A DNA stretch of 64,000 bases from Adhaeretor mobilis (GTDB lineage Bacteria; Planctomycetota; Planctomycetia; Pirellulales; Lacipirellulaceae), in contig NZ_CP036263.1 of assembly GCF_007741515.1 (NCBI RefSeq), positions 62,001 to 126,000 on the forward strand. The letters are read 5' to 3'. The notes beneath the pieces are model-generated. The model was not told the DNA's origin, ran no database searches, and worked only from the letters and a program-made list of their open reading frames with translations. Each line of letters begins with the position of its first letter. Position 1 is the first letter of the stretch. The position numbers and the translations under genes are program-made. Shown in pieces: positions 52,973 through 61,866 of the stretch.

Positions 52973-54643
52973 TCAACTACCTGCATCTAGGTCACGTAGC
53001 CGCTCTCGGGCCAACTCGACCAGCGCAACCTGCTCGCGGTTCTCCCCGTACAAAGATTCAATCCCACTAAGTAAGCGGCGCGCTTCGAGTCGTTTGCCCT
53101 CGTCGATCAGTCTTGCCGCCTCCGCGATCTTGCCTTCGATCAATGTCGTCAGGTCGCTCTGGCTATCGCGATCAGCAGCAATGGCACGCGCGTGCTCCTC
53201 CGCCAGCTTCGCAAACGCCCGGTCTTCCAATTCCTCGCTCTTGCTAAACAGCTTGCTCACCGCTTCAAACTTTTGCCACGCGGAGAGCCGATCGCCGAAC
53301 TCCTCGTAGCGCAAAGCGTCGGCAAAGCGTCGCTGCGCTTCGGATTGCTTCGACCGCCGACTCAGCCCTGGGTTTTCGACCTTCCGCATGGCGCGAAACA
53401 TTTCCAGTCGTAGATCGAACTCGACGAGTTGCTCCGTATATTCGGATGGAGCTTCCTCAGACTGAGGGAACCGCTCGCGCAGCTCATCCAGGTAGAGTGA
53501 GTCGGCCTGCTCCCAATCGCTTGGGTCGTCGGAAGCCATCAACGGCTGGGCTTTGGCAAACAGTGCCGCCTCGCTGTCAGGCATCATCGTCCAGGTGCCC
53601 ACGCCGATGAGACCCGTCAAGCACAATGCCAGAAACCAAGCCCGTTCGTAGAATGGCGAGTCATCTTTCTTGCGAGTTTTCTTCCGGCGAATTCGCTTGA
53701 GTTCTCCGCTGTCGTCGTCTACCGACAGCCCACCTTGCTTGCCCGACCAACCATGTGCAGCCGCTCCTACGCCGGCAGCTACCTTGCGGCGCGCGTTGAC
53801 AATTGCCCGGTGCGCTTCCTCAGCCGTGGCGAATCGCTCAGACCGTTTCACAGCCAGCAGATTTTTCACCAAAGCGTCCAGCCAAACCGGCGCGTCGAGC
53901 ACCGTGGCCGATACCCGCGCCGCCGGGGCAATGCGTCGCGCTTCGATCAACTCTTCTGGCGTGTCGGCCGGCCAGGGAAACACGCCAGTCAAGCAGCGAT
54001 AGAGAATCACTCCCAAGCTAAACAGGTCGCAGGCCGGCAAGTCCTTCGACTTTCGCCCGCGGAATTGCTCCGGCGAAAGATAGTGGGCCTTGCTCATCGG
54101 CGATCGCAGTCCGAGCACCTCATCGCGATCTGCCCAGGTGGCATCCAGTCCAGTGATTCTTAAGCCGATCTCGCCCTCTTCGCTTGCCTCGGTTGGTAGC
54201 AGCACATGTGCAGGGGTAAGCCGCCGATGGACGACCTGCTTGCTATGAAGATAGACAAGCCCTTCGCCTATCGCCTGAGCGATTTCCACGGCGGGCTCCC
54301 AGGCAAGTTTCCCCCGGCGCTCGAGCAGTTCGGCGAGGGATTCCCCTTCAACCAGTTCGAGCGCCAGGTAGGGTTGCCCCCCATCGATGGCTCCCCCCAG
54401 CAGCCGCACCAGTCGCGGATGCTCCAGCTTTTGCAGTCGGCGCACATCCTCCATGAACGAGTTCCCGCCGAGTGTGTCTTTGACAACCGCCGGGTCGATC
54501 AGCTTGACGGCCATCGACCGCTTCAGCTCCAGATGTACTCCGCGCAGCACATTGCTATCGGCCCCGCCGGCCAGCTCACCCCCGAGGGGCGCTTCCAAAG
54601 CAAAGGGTCCAATGCGCGAGCGACGGGAAAGAGGATCAGTCAT
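52973..54643 (-). CDS. membrane-anchored Ser/Thr kinase-like protein, predicted pseudokinase
   Basis: 556 aa. Residues 10-290 have the Hanks-kinase fold: Lys47 in SMAVKLID (VAIK lysine), YLALELVEGESLAELL hinge, LSPEQF in place of APE and CDLFSLGVILYRCLTG. However, the catalytic loop reads H-R-R-L-T-P-A-H where H-R-D-x-x-x-x-N is required, and the DFG position reads G-L-D, so the catalytic Asp, the metal-binding Asn and the DFG Asp are all lost. After a basic linker (KRIRRKKTRKKDD) comes one TM helix (335-352) and a 200-residue helical extracytoplasmic part. It is probably a scaffold or a regulatory partner rather than an active kinase. Confidence 0.88.
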   Translation of the reverse strand: MTDPLSRRSRIGPFALEAPLGGELAGGADSNVLRGVHLELKRSMAVKLIDPAVVKDTLGGNSFMEDVRRLQKLEHPRLVRLLGGAIDGGQPYLALELVEGESLAELLERRGKLAWEPAVEIAQAIGEGLVYLHSKQVVHRRLTPAHVLLPTEASEEGEIGLRITGLDATWADRDEVLGLRSPMSKAHYLSPEQFRGRKSKDLPACDLFSLGVILYRCLTGVFPWPADTPEELIEARRIAPAARVSATVLDAPVWLDALVKNLLAVKRSERFATAEEAHRAIVNARRKVAAGVGAAAHGWSGKQGGLSVDDDSGELKRIRRKKTRKKDDSPFYERAWFLALCLTGLIGVGTWTMMPDSEAALFAKAQPLMASDDPSDWEQADSLYLDELRERFPQSEEAPSEYTEQLVEFDLRLEMFRAMRKVENPGLSRRSKQSEAQRRFADALRYEEFGDRLSAWQKFEAVSKLFSKSEELEDRAFAKLAEEHARAIAADRDSQSDLTTLIEGKIAEAARLIDEGKRLEARRLLSGIESLYGENREQVALVELARERLRDLDAGS

Positions 54644-54736
54644 CCAATTGAAAGAAAGAGTAAAGTAGCGCCCCTGCTCTCTCCATTCTACTTGGAATCA
54701 CGCGAGCGGCAATTCGAGTGTTTTTCACCCCACAAA

Positions 54737-54762
54737 TAGCCGCGAGCCAACGGCTCGTCGGG
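54737..54762 (+). repeat. 26-nt covarying hairpin family, copy 2
   Basis: TAGCCGC-GAGCC-AAC-GGCTC-GTCGGG; reverse complement aligns to copies at 40588, 61646 and 61704. Relative to copy 1 the stem pair next to the loop is C-G instead of T-A. Intergenic, between nei and the pseudokinase gene. Confidence 0.85.
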
Positions 54763-54881
54763 GAATCGATGAAAAAGCTCCTTGCTCTCAAGTGCACCGA
54801 CGTCGGAAGGATACTGTAGCTAAGCCCCTCGGCTGCGCTCGGGACAGGCCACTAACGGCGATTAGGTGCTCAATCGCGACT

Positions 54882-55709
54882 TCACTCCTGCCCACTCCTG
54901 CATCGCAACCTTTGACACCTCGGGCAAAAGTAAATTTTCCTTGAGCCAACTGTTGCCGTTTCGATTTCTGCATCACAGCGGCCGCACCACTGGTGCTTGT
55001 AGACCAACAGCCTTTCTTCGCGATTCATCTTGCTGGGCGGTTTGCCGATGTCGGCAGCGCTGGCCACTATAATGCGGTTGTACTTCACGCCGGTACTTAG
55101 TAGGTCCACCAGTAGCTGCCACAGCTCGTCAAACTCCGCACGGCTAAGTGAATTGCCCGGTTGCTCGGGATGTAGTTTCAGTAGGTGCAAGACTTCGGCC
55201 CTGTAAACATTTCCCACGCCCGCGATCACGGCTTGATTGAGTAGCAGCGTTCCCATAGCAGAGCGGCTCTTGCTTATTTTATGCCAAGCCAGTTCGGGGT
55301 TCGCATCTTTGCGTAACGGATCGGGGCCGAGCCGATCGTAGATGGCAGTCACTTGCATCTGGTTGAGCAACTCGCACGTGTTGGGCCCCCGCAAGTCGAA
55401 CGCCTTCTTCTCGCCGACAATTCGAACGCGTACTGCCCCACGCGGTTCGGGTGCAGGTAGCTTGTAACTTTGGAACTTACCGTAGAGACCAAGGTGAATG
55501 TGCAGTGCGGTCGCTGGCCGCTTCGCAGCCTTCTTCCAGTGATAGAATAGATGCTTGCCGTAAGCTTCGACCGACTCCAGGGCGCGCCCATTAATCAGCT
55601 TGGCTTGATCCTCGAACCTCCCTTGCGGCGAGCTGACTCGAAGCTTCTGTCCAACGAAGTCGCGATTGTGATCGCGCGCCAAGCGGTGAATTGTGTGGCC
55701 TTCAGGCAT
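54882..55709 (-). CDS. nei: Fpg/Nei-family DNA glycosylase (endonuclease VIII type)
   Basis: 275 aa. It removes oxidised bases by beta,delta-elimination. The N-terminus after Met removal is P-E-G-H-T, with Pro as nucleophile and Glu as general acid; PEGHT is the Nei rather than Fpg signature. The H2TH region (SRSAMGTLLLNQAVIAGVGN) is present, and the C-terminal zinc finger is C-G-R-C ... C-P-R-C-Q. The closest named type appears to be actinobacterial-style Nei2; this cannot be settled without comparison. Confidence 0.93.
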   Translation of the reverse strand: MPEGHTIHRLARDHNRDFVGQKLRVSSPQGRFEDQAKLINGRALESVEAYGKHLFYHWKKAAKRPATALHIHLGLYGKFQSYKLPAPEPRGAVRVRIVGEKKAFDLRGPNTCELLNQMQVTAIYDRLGPDPLRKDANPELAWHKISKSRSAMGTLLLNQAVIAGVGNVYRAEVLHLLKLHPEQPGNSLSRAEFDELWQLLVDLLSTGVKYNRIIVASAADIGKPPSKMNREERLLVYKHQWCGRCDAEIETATVGSRKIYFCPRCQRLRCRSGQE

Positions 55710-55779
55710 GAGTGGGTACTCTTTTGGCGAGTGTATAAATATACTAGGAGTGAAGCAGCAGAGTATGAACGCCGGTACC

Positions 55780-56571
55780 TCAATCTTCTACTGTTCCCAC
55801 ACGTTCCTCCAGCCACTCCACCCCAGTACGAATCTCCCCGAACACATCCCCGTGCCAGCCGTGGCCGCCTTCGTAAGGGACGAGCGTTACCTCAGCATCG
55901 GCTCGGCTCAGCACCTTGGCGGCTTGCTCCGCCATGCGGTACGGGCACACACGGTCGTCGCGGGAGTGCAGCAAGTAGTACGCGTGGCCTTTCGCATTTT
56001 TGAGCGGTGGAAGTTCCCTAGGCTTGAACACACTCATTGCTATGAGCGAGCCCTTCACGCGTTTACTCGATAGCGAAATCGCGTACGCTACCGGGCCGCT
56101 GGAGGACCAAGTTAAAGTAAAGATTCGCTGCGGATTGATTTTGCCGCCCGCTTCTCCAACCCGTTGGATCACATCATCGAGAATCGCTTCGACGAACTGC
56201 TCCGTTGAGAATTTCATGCCCTTCGCTTTGTTCTTCGCTATCGGCCACGCAATTTGCTGCTGCGGTGTCCACTTCAAGGCAACCGGCTGAGCCACGAGAT
56301 ACCCCTCCGGCAGCGCCTGTTGCCAAATGCGTTTGACGAACGGGTTGAAGTCCGCGCTGCCGTCGCCACCGGGCATGACGACCACAATTCCGTACCCTTC
56401 TGGCGGAGCTTTCTGTTCTTCAAGACCAATGAGAAAGTACCGTTGCTGCTTATTGTCTTCGAGAAAGACATCGACTGAAGGGGCCTCTGTGACCTCAGTC
56501 GCACCAGCTGGAAAAGCGCACGCGAAAAATAGAACGAACGCAATCCGACGGTTAAGAAGACTATGTGTCAT
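55780..56571 (-). CDS. secreted alpha/beta-hydrolase-like protein
   Basis: 263 aa from the ATG at 56571, where a signal peptide starts ([20 protein letters not shown]); the longer open frame to 56829 overlaps the divergent sulfatase and is rejected. Core elements: [16 protein letters not shown] (oxyanion region), nucleophile Ser in [11 protein letters not shown], Asp in [12 protein letters not shown], His in EGGHGWHG. The pattern resembles feruloyl-esterase/phospholipase-type hydrolases. Divergent from a sulfatase gene with 169 bp between them, so the two may share a regulatory region and serve degradation of sulfated or esterified polysaccharide. Confidence 0.8.
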   Translation of the reverse strand: MTHSLLNRRIAFVLFFACAFPAGATEVTEAPSVDVFLEDNKQQRYFLIGLEEQKAPPEGYGIVVVMPGGDGSADFNPFVKRIWQQALPEGYLVAQPVALKWTPQQQIAWPIAKNKAKGMKFSTEQFVEAILDDVIQRVGEAGGKINPQRIFTLTWSSSGPVAYAISLSSKRVKGSLIAMSVFKPRELPPLKNAKGHAYYLLHSRDDRVCPYRMAEQAAKVLSRADAEVTLVPYEGGHGWHGDVFGEIRTGVEWLEERVGTVED

Positions 56572-56740
56572 ACATGGGTTCCTCAAAATTCGTTGGACAG
56601 CCTCTCCTATTTGCTCGTTGTGTTGTAGAGAAAATGCACTGGAGGTCACAAGTAGCAACAATAATATCCTTCGCAAACTTGCTCTCGATCCCTTACCATT
56701 GGAAGAAGTATTCAGACGGAATCCCCTCGAAAGACCTGCC

Positions 56741-58207
56741 GTGGCGACCAGAACTCTGCTTTTCCTGCTAACGACATTCACTTTGGTCATCGGCAGCACT
56801 CCGTTGCAAGCTAAGAAAGCACCGCTCAACGTTCTGTTGATTTGCGTGGACGATCTTCGGCCCGAGTTGGCATGCTACGGCGTAGACTATATTCACTCGC
56901 CGAATATCGACCGCCTGGCGACCGAAGGTCGTTTATTCCGGCGCCACTTTGTGCAAGCTCCTACTTGCGGCGCTTCACGCTATGCCTTGCTAACTGGGTG
57001 CTACGGGCCCGGCGGCAACGGTGCCCTTTTTCAAAGGGCTGCAAAGTTGGAGGCGAAGTCGGCAGAAGTCTTGCCCAGCATGCCGGCATGGTTTCGGCAG
57101 CAAGGCTATACAACGGTGTCGGTGGGCAAGGTATCGCATCATCCGGGCGGACGTGGCGGGCCCGATTGGGATGATGAGTCGCAGCTAGAGATGCCCGACG
57201 CGTGGGATCGGCACTTGCTCCCCAGCGGCCCTTGGCAACACCCACGTGGTTGGATGCATGGGTTGGCAAACGGTGAAATTCGTCAGCAGAACGGTGGCAT
57301 GGATGTGTTTCAATCTCTTGCTGGACCTGACACGATCTACCCCGATGGCGTCAGCCTGGATGTTGCGCTGGAGCAACTCGACGAGCTAACCGCCAAGCCA
57401 TCGCAGCCTTTCTTCTTAGCGGTCGGCATCCTCAGGCCTCACTTACCTTTCGGCGCGCCTGCGAAATACATGAAGCCCTACGAGAACGTGACGCTTCCGC
57501 CCACGCCCCATCCCAACAAACCTGCCGGCAAGACCACCTGGCATCGCTCGGGTGAGTTCATGAGTTACAACCGTTGGGAACGCAATCCCAACGACGACCC
57601 CGCGTTTGCCATCGAAGTGCGCAAGCACTACGCCGCGTGTGTGAGCTACGCTGACGCTCAAGTAGGCCGCCTTACTAAAGCTCTTAGCGACAGCGACGCG
57701 GCTCAAAACACGATCGTCGTTCTCTGGGGCGATCATGGTTGGCATCTGGGTGAACACGCTGTTTGGGGCAAGCACACGCTTTTTGAGGAGTCGCTGCACT
57801 CCCCGCTGATCATTCGCTACCCTGGCATCAAGCAAGCGGGGCAAGCGACCGACGCCCTAGTGGAAACCAGGGATCTCTACCCCACGCTATGCGACTTAGC
57901 GGGCATTGCCCCGCCCGCGTTTCTTATTGATAATCCTCTAGCAAGCGTTTCTTTACGACCGCAGCTCGAAGACCCGTCAACAAAAGGTCACGCGGCGGTC
58001 TCTTACAACAAAGCCAACCAGACGCTACGCACAGAGTCCCACCGCCTGATTGTTCACAACGACGGTAGCTCAGAACTTTACGACCACACCAGTGCTGCGA
58101 AAGAAACGAAGAACATCGCCGCCAATGAGCCTGAGTTGGTCGAATCGCTCAAGGAAAGACTACGAGAGCGCTTGGGGCGGTCACAAGAATCAGCCGCCAC
58201 GCGTTGA
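56741..58207 (+). CDS. secreted sulfatase (iduronate-2-sulfatase-like)
   Basis: 488 aa from a GTG at 56741 giving a signal peptide ([20 protein letters not shown]). The formylglycine motif is C76[10 protein letters not shown]; metal ligands start with [13 protein letters not shown] (two Asp), and [20 protein letters not shown] carries the later Asp/His and Lys. It matches the iduronate-2-sulfatase subgroup (arylsulfatase A-like). Planctomycetes typically hold many such enzymes for sulfated algal glycans. Maturation needs a formylglycine-generating enzyme, not present in this window. Confidence 0.92.
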   Translation: MATRTLLFLLTTFTLVIGSTPLQAKKAPLNVLLICVDDLRPELACYGVDYIHSPNIDRLATEGRLFRRHFVQAPTCGASRYALLTGCYGPGGNGALFQRAAKLEAKSAEVLPSMPAWFRQQGYTTVSVGKVSHHPGGRGGPDWDDESQLEMPDAWDRHLLPSGPWQHPRGWMHGLANGEIRQQNGGMDVFQSLAGPDTIYPDGVSLDVALEQLDELTAKPSQPFFLAVGILRPHLPFGAPAKYMKPYENVTLPPTPHPNKPAGKTTWHRSGEFMSYNRWERNPNDDPAFAIEVRKHYAACVSYADAQVGRLTKALSDSDAAQNTIVVLWGDHGWHLGEHAVWGKHTLFEESLHSPLIIRYPGIKQAGQATDALVETRDLYPTLCDLAGIAPPAFLIDNPLASVSLRPQLEDPSTKGHAAVSYNKANQTLRTESHRLIVHNDGSSELYDHTSAAKETKNIAANEPELVESLKERLRERLGRSQESAATR

Positions 58208-58245
58208 CGCCCGGTTTTTCCTGCAAGAGGAGCAAGAACTGTGGG

Positions 58246-58836
58246 CTAACGCCCGGCGGCTGACTTCTTCCCCTCGTTATGAGTCAGCTCAATCTGCCGA
58301 TCAACCGGAAACCCGTCGGGCAACGGCGTAGGACTGACTGTCACAATCGTTGTGTCTGCTAGGTCATGCAGAGTTTCCGAAACGAGCCCAGCAGCCATTT
58401 CGTCCAATTCGGCAAGCGGCTCATCGAGAAGGAGTAGCTTCGGCCCAGTGGCTAGCGCTCGGGCGAGAGCCACACGACGGCGCTCACCACCCGAGAGCGT
58501 GTTTGCGTCGCGCTCGGCTAGCTCGGCAAGGCCCAGTTTGCCAAGCCAGTGAAAAGCACTCATGGATTTGAGTCCGTAAGCCACGTTTGAGCGCACCGTG
58601 CCGCGGAACAACAACGGTTGTTGATGCACATAGGTGCGCGACGCCAGCGGGCACTCGATGCGAAGCTGACCTCGATAGCCTGACTCTAGCCCCGCAAGTG
58701 CGCGCAGCAGCGTCGTCTTCCCAGCGCCATTGACGCCGAGAATCGCGATGCGTTCGCCAGCGGCAATGTCGAGATGTTGGACTTCGCAAATCGACTTTCC
58801 GTCGCGAATGACTTGAAATTGTTCGAGATGGATCAT
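58246..58836 (-). CDS. tupC: tungstate ABC transporter ATP-binding protein
   Basis: 196 aa, short for an ABC ATPase and lacking a C-terminal regulatory domain. Walker A LGVNGAGKTTLLRAL, signature LSGGERRRVALARALATG, Walker B LLLLDEPLAELD. It belongs with tupA and tupB on the same strand; the call rests on TupA identity and on order. A 187-bp spacer with a CGTTCCCACG palindrome separates it from tupB. It energises uptake of tungstate across the cytoplasmic membrane. Confidence 0.87.
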   Translation of the reverse strand: MIHLEQFQVIRDGKSICEVQHLDIAAGERIAILGVNGAGKTTLLRALAGLESGYRGQLRIECPLASRTYVHQQPLLFRGTVRSNVAYGLKSMSAFHWLGKLGLAELAERDANTLSGGERRRVALARALATGPKLLLLDEPLAELDEMAAGLVSETLHDLADTTIVTVSPTPLPDGFPVDRQIELTHNEGKKSAAGR

Positions 58837-58848
58837 GAGTTATGCTCT

Positions 58849-58997
58849 CGTTCCCACGCTCCCGCGTGGGAACGTAAGTCACTGCCGCTCTGCGGCCTTC
58901 GAATTGGCGCAGAGGGTGAACGTTTCTCGACAGTGGTGAATAGCGCCGCGGGCGGAGCGGCTGGATATCCCGTTACCACGCAGGAGCATGGGAACGA
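58849..58997. repeat. CGTTCCCACGC palindrome and related inverted copy
   Basis: CGTTCCCACGC-TCCC-GCGTGGGAACG (58849-58874) is an 11-bp perfect stem in the tupB-tupC spacer; a degenerate copy (CGTTACCACGCAGGAGCATG, 58971-58990, continuing GGAACG) lies 100 bp further. A shorter copy is at 30736-30753. Confidence 0.8.
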
Positions 58998-59023
58998 GGG
59001 GAGATTGTACCACAATGGGTGTG

Positions 59024-59716
59024 TCAGTTTTTCTCTCTAGTCAATCGCGTCGTAATGAAAAATGCGCCGAGAGCAACAAGCAACAATATCGAGCTCATCG
59101 CCAGGCCGCGAGCGAATTCGCCGCGGCCCGTTTCTAAGGCGGTAGCCGTAGCGAGTGTTCTGGTACGGTCTTTCAAGTTCCCGCCGACGATCATCGCGAT
59201 GCCCAGCTCAGTAACACAACGGGCGAAAGCGGTCATGATTGCCAGCAGTACACCGGTGCGCGCTTCAGACAAATAGGTGAGCCCGCGTTTCCAGGGTGAG
59301 GCGCCGAGCGTGAATGCCGTTTCGCCCACGCGAGGATCAAGCGACTTTATCGCTCCGTGGGTGAGCCCAATCACAATAGGCAACGCCAGCAGCAGTTCGC
59401 CGGCCACGATTCCCCACGGCGAGTACAACAATTCCAACGGCCCCAACGGCCCGCGGCGGGAGAACATCGCGTAGCACAGCATCCCCACGAACACGGTCGG
59501 CAGTGCCATTGCCACGCGAGCGAGAAGCACCAGCGTCGCTTGCCCGGCAAACTGCTTACGAGCCAGCAACACGCCCAACGGCAAACCCAGTATTGCGGCA
59601 ATGGCGACCGCGGTGGTCGAAATCCAAACGCTCCGCCATGCTGCCGAAAGTACCAGCGGATCACCAGACACAATCAAATGAAACGCTTCACGAAGGCCTT
59701 GCCAGACGAGGTTCAT
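59024..59716 (-). CDS. tupB: tungstate ABC transporter permease
   Basis: 230 aa from the ATG at 59716; an in-frame start at 59746 would add 10 residues that begin inside the palindrome-flanked region. Five or so TM helices and the permease EAA-type loop, visible as GETAFTLGASPWKRGLTYLS, with the following MTAFARCVTELGIAMIVGGN typical of the tungstate/sulfate permease group. It lies 51 bp after tupA and forms the translocation channel of the TupABC importer. Confidence 0.9.
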   Translation of the reverse strand: MNLVWQGLREAFHLIVSGDPLVLSAAWRSVWISTTAVAIAAILGLPLGVLLARKQFAGQATLVLLARVAMALPTVFVGMLCYAMFSRRGPLGPLELLYSPWGIVAGELLLALPIVIGLTHGAIKSLDPRVGETAFTLGASPWKRGLTYLSEARTGVLLAIMTAFARCVTELGIAMIVGGNLKDRTRTLATATALETGRGEFARGLAMSSILLLVALGAFFITTRLTREKN

Positions 59717-59750
59717 AGGGTGTGGGCTGATGCCGGGTAGGTGCAATGTT

Positions 59751-59785
59751 GTAGGCCGGAACTCGTACTACTCGTTCCGGCCTAC
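59751..59785. repeat. 12-bp-stem hairpin at the end of tupA
   Basis: GTAGGCCGGAAC (59751-59762) pairs perfectly with GTTCCGGCCTAC (59774-59785) around 11 nt. The tupA stop codon (59768-59770) lies in the loop and the last codons (GRNE) in the arm, so the repeat forms the 3' end of the gene. It may also reduce transcription into tupB. Confidence 0.85.
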
Positions 59786-60622
59786 GTTTAACAGGTTATT
59801 GGGGGTGAACAGTATCTCACCCTCGATTTTGAATTCACGTATCACTTGTTGCGCAATGTCAGAGATCAAAAAGTCGGCAAATGCGTTGGCGAGTTTCGAG
59901 CCTCTTGCTTCGTTCTTCTGCGGATCAACGACGATCACACTATAGGGATTAGCAAATTCTGGGAGTTCTTTAACAGTACCAGAAACCAAAGGCACGAGCT
60001 CGATCTTGCTTAGTCTTCCTAAGCGGGAAAACTTCAGAAAGGTGCCACGGTCGGTAAGCGTGTAGCCTTGCATTTCATCGGCAATGGTAAGAGTAGCACC
60101 CATACCCTGCCCTGTTTCGATGTAGTCGCTCCAGTCCGGTCGCCCGTCAGCTGCTTTCCAAAGTTGCAGTTCGCGTTGGTGGGTGCCACTGTCGTCGCCG
60201 CGAGACAAAAATCTTGCCTGCTGGCTGGCGATTCGCTGAAGCGCTTCTTCCGGTGGCAGATCGCGAATATTCGCCGGATCGTCGGCCGGGCCGATAATCA
60301 GGAAGGTATTGCTCATTACCGCTTCCCGCCGCGTGCCATGCCCGGCTGCCATAAACGCCTCTTCCGCTTCCGGCGCATGGACCAAGAGCACATCCACGTC
60401 ACCTGCTTCGCCAAGCTTCAGCGCCTTGCCTGTGCCCGCGGCAACCACATCGACGCGCACCTGGTGTTGTTTCTCAAATGTAGTTAGCAATTCTTCAAGC
60501 AGACCTGAATCTCGAGTGCTTGTGGTCGTGGCTAGGCGAAGTGCAGAAGGCGCATGCTCTGCCTGGCAGCCAACCGAGAGCAGACCCAGTGCGACGAAAA
60601 GTGATAGGGTGATGAGCCTCAC
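59768..60622 (-). CDS. tupA: tungstate-binding lipoprotein
   Basis: 284 aa. Lipoprotein signal ending LLSVGC (Cys19). The family signature ATTTSTRDSGLLEELL directly after it is diagnostic of TupA/WtpA-like tungstate-binding proteins of the TupA type, and LVHAPEAEEAFMAAGHG and SRGDDSGTHQRELQLW are further conserved anion-site segments. It captures tungstate with high selectivity over molybdate in characterised members. Its ATG overlaps the stop of fhcD by 4 nt, so it is translationally coupled to the C1 formyltransferase gene. Confidence 0.93.
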   Translation of the reverse strand: MRLITLSLFVALGLLSVGCQAEHAPSALRLATTTSTRDSGLLEELLTTFEKQHQVRVDVVAAGTGKALKLGEAGDVDVLLVHAPEAEEAFMAAGHGTRREAVMSNTFLIIGPADDPANIRDLPPEEALQRIASQQARFLSRGDDSGTHQRELQLWKAADGRPDWSDYIETGQGMGATLTIADEMQGYTLTDRGTFLKFSRLGRLSKIELVPLVSGTVKELPEFANPYSVIVVDPQKNEARGSKLANAFADFLISDIAQQVIREFKIEGEILFTPNNLLNVGRNE

Positions 60623-61506
60623 TTCAACAACTCATGCAATTTAAAATGAAACTTTCCGAGCTTCCCACCATAGTTGCCCGCGCCGATGGCGAGTACACCA
60701 TCGCCAGCCGCTTCGTTGAGCAGCACTTTCATGGCACTGGCGACTGCTTCCTCATCAATGCCGTTTACGACGATTTCGTAACAAGCGTTCGCGCGGTCAA
60801 CGAGCTTTGTTTCAACGCGACCCCGCAATGTGGGGCAGAAGGCTTCGTTAATGCTGGCCACCAGTTTCTTGTATCGCGAGCCCACTTTGCTGCCGCTGCG
60901 TACGACGCCGCCCGGAAAAGGTGCGATCACGCCCGGCATGTCGCGAATCGCTTCACTCGCGCGACGGGCCGCATTGAGCGCCGTGATTTGGTCGGTGCCC
61001 TGCAAGATGATGTTCCCACCAGCCACGCCTTTGCCGATGCCGACATTTTCCTCTACCAGGAACTCGCCATCCATCACGGGAATGCGCCAGTAACGCGTCC
61101 CAGAGATTACCTTGCTCTTTTGAAGCCCATCGCCGAAGTAACGTAAATGTTTGCCAAGGGGAATGGTTTCCTCTGCTTCTTCTAACCCATTGAACACGGC
61201 TGTCGTCGGGCAGGTCATAACGCACTGGCCGACGCGATTTGGAATCGCCTTGGAGAGGGCTTCCGTCGAAAACCCAAACGCAAGGACCACCGCTGCCGGA
61301 CGACCGTCGGGCGACTCACTTGCAGGGATTCGCTGATCGACGCCCACCTCAGCGTCACACGCGATCACACTGGAACCATAGCCGCAAAGTTCATTCAAGG
61401 CGGCGTCCAGCCAGTAATCGTCGATCGCCGAGATGACCAACCGCGTGTAGCGCATGCGAAACGCTTCAGCGAACGTGTCAAGAATTTCGGTGGAGCCGAT
61501 TTTCAT
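60619..61506 (-). CDS. fhcD: formylmethanofuran--tetrahydromethanopterin formyltransferase
   Basis: 295 aa from the ATG at 61506 (MKIGSTEILDTFAEAFRMRY), the usual length of Ftr/FhcD (about 297). It transfers the formyl group between tetrahydromethanopterin and methanofuran (or the bacterial methylofuran). Conserved segments: SSVIACDAEVGVD, GRPAAVVLAFGF, CVMTCPTTAVFNGL, GGNIILQGTDQITALNAARR, PFPGGVVRSGSKVGSRYKKL. In planctomycetes and methylotrophs it works in the formyltransferase/hydrolase complex that converts formyl-H4MPT to formate. fhcA is divergent. It is the first gene of an operon with tupABC. Confidence 0.95.
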   Translation of the reverse strand: MKIGSTEILDTFAEAFRMRYTRLVISAIDDYWLDAALNELCGYGSSVIACDAEVGVDQRIPASESPDGRPAAVVLAFGFSTEALSKAIPNRVGQCVMTCPTTAVFNGLEEAEETIPLGKHLRYFGDGLQKSKVISGTRYWRIPVMDGEFLVEENVGIGKGVAGGNIILQGTDQITALNAARRASEAIRDMPGVIAPFPGGVVRSGSKVGSRYKKLVASINEAFCPTLRGRVETKLVDRANACYEIVVNGIDEEAVASAMKVLLNEAAGDGVLAIGAGNYGGKLGKFHFKLHELLK

Positions 61507-61866
61507 GGCGGCGGCTTGCATGGCGAGACAAGTGAAAGGATTGAATCATCGCTCATCATCGCTGTCGCGAGCTTTGGTGACAAGCACTGCCATGAAAGGG
61601 AATAGAGGAATGCCGAAAGAGAAATACTCGTTTGGGGAATCAAAATAGCCGCGACTAAACAAGTCGCCGGGGCCAAGTTCGATTCAACACTCGCTCGCAA
61701 GGTCCCGGCAGACTGTTAGTCTGCGGCTAGTTTCAGTTCTCCAACTGCTGCTCTCCCTTCGACCTTCCCCTTTCGATTCGCGCTGTCATGTCCTCTTGCG
61801 AACATCTACAATATGCGTTCCCACTCATCAGCAGGTGCCTAGCGCCCTCCAATTAGCGCCCCAAAC
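61507..61866. promoter_or_regulatory. divergent fhcD/fhcA promoter region holding two copies of the covarying hairpin
   Basis: 360 bp between divergently transcribed genes of the same pathway, so both promoters must lie here. Two copies of the 26-nt hairpin family, in opposite orientation, are at 61646-61671 (TAGCCGC-GACTA-AAC-AAGTC-GCCGGG) and 61704-61729 (CCCGGC-AGACT-GTT-AGTCT-GCGGCTA), separated by 32 bp. No promoter hexamers or operator could be assigned with confidence. Confidence 0.6.

Noticed and set aside
52558..53070. 170-residue plus-strand frame
   Set aside because: It overlaps the 3' end of the pseudokinase gene on the other strand and is low-complexity and basic.
56327..56740. 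N-terminal extension of the sulfatase gene
   Set aside because: It overlaps the divergent hydrolase gene, has no homology features, and would bury the signal peptide that starts at 56741.
58246..60622. Molybdate (ModABC) rather than tungstate transporter
   Set aside because: The binding protein has the TTTSTRDSGLL signature and SRGDDSGTH segment of TupA, not the ModA pattern; substrate still needs a binding test.
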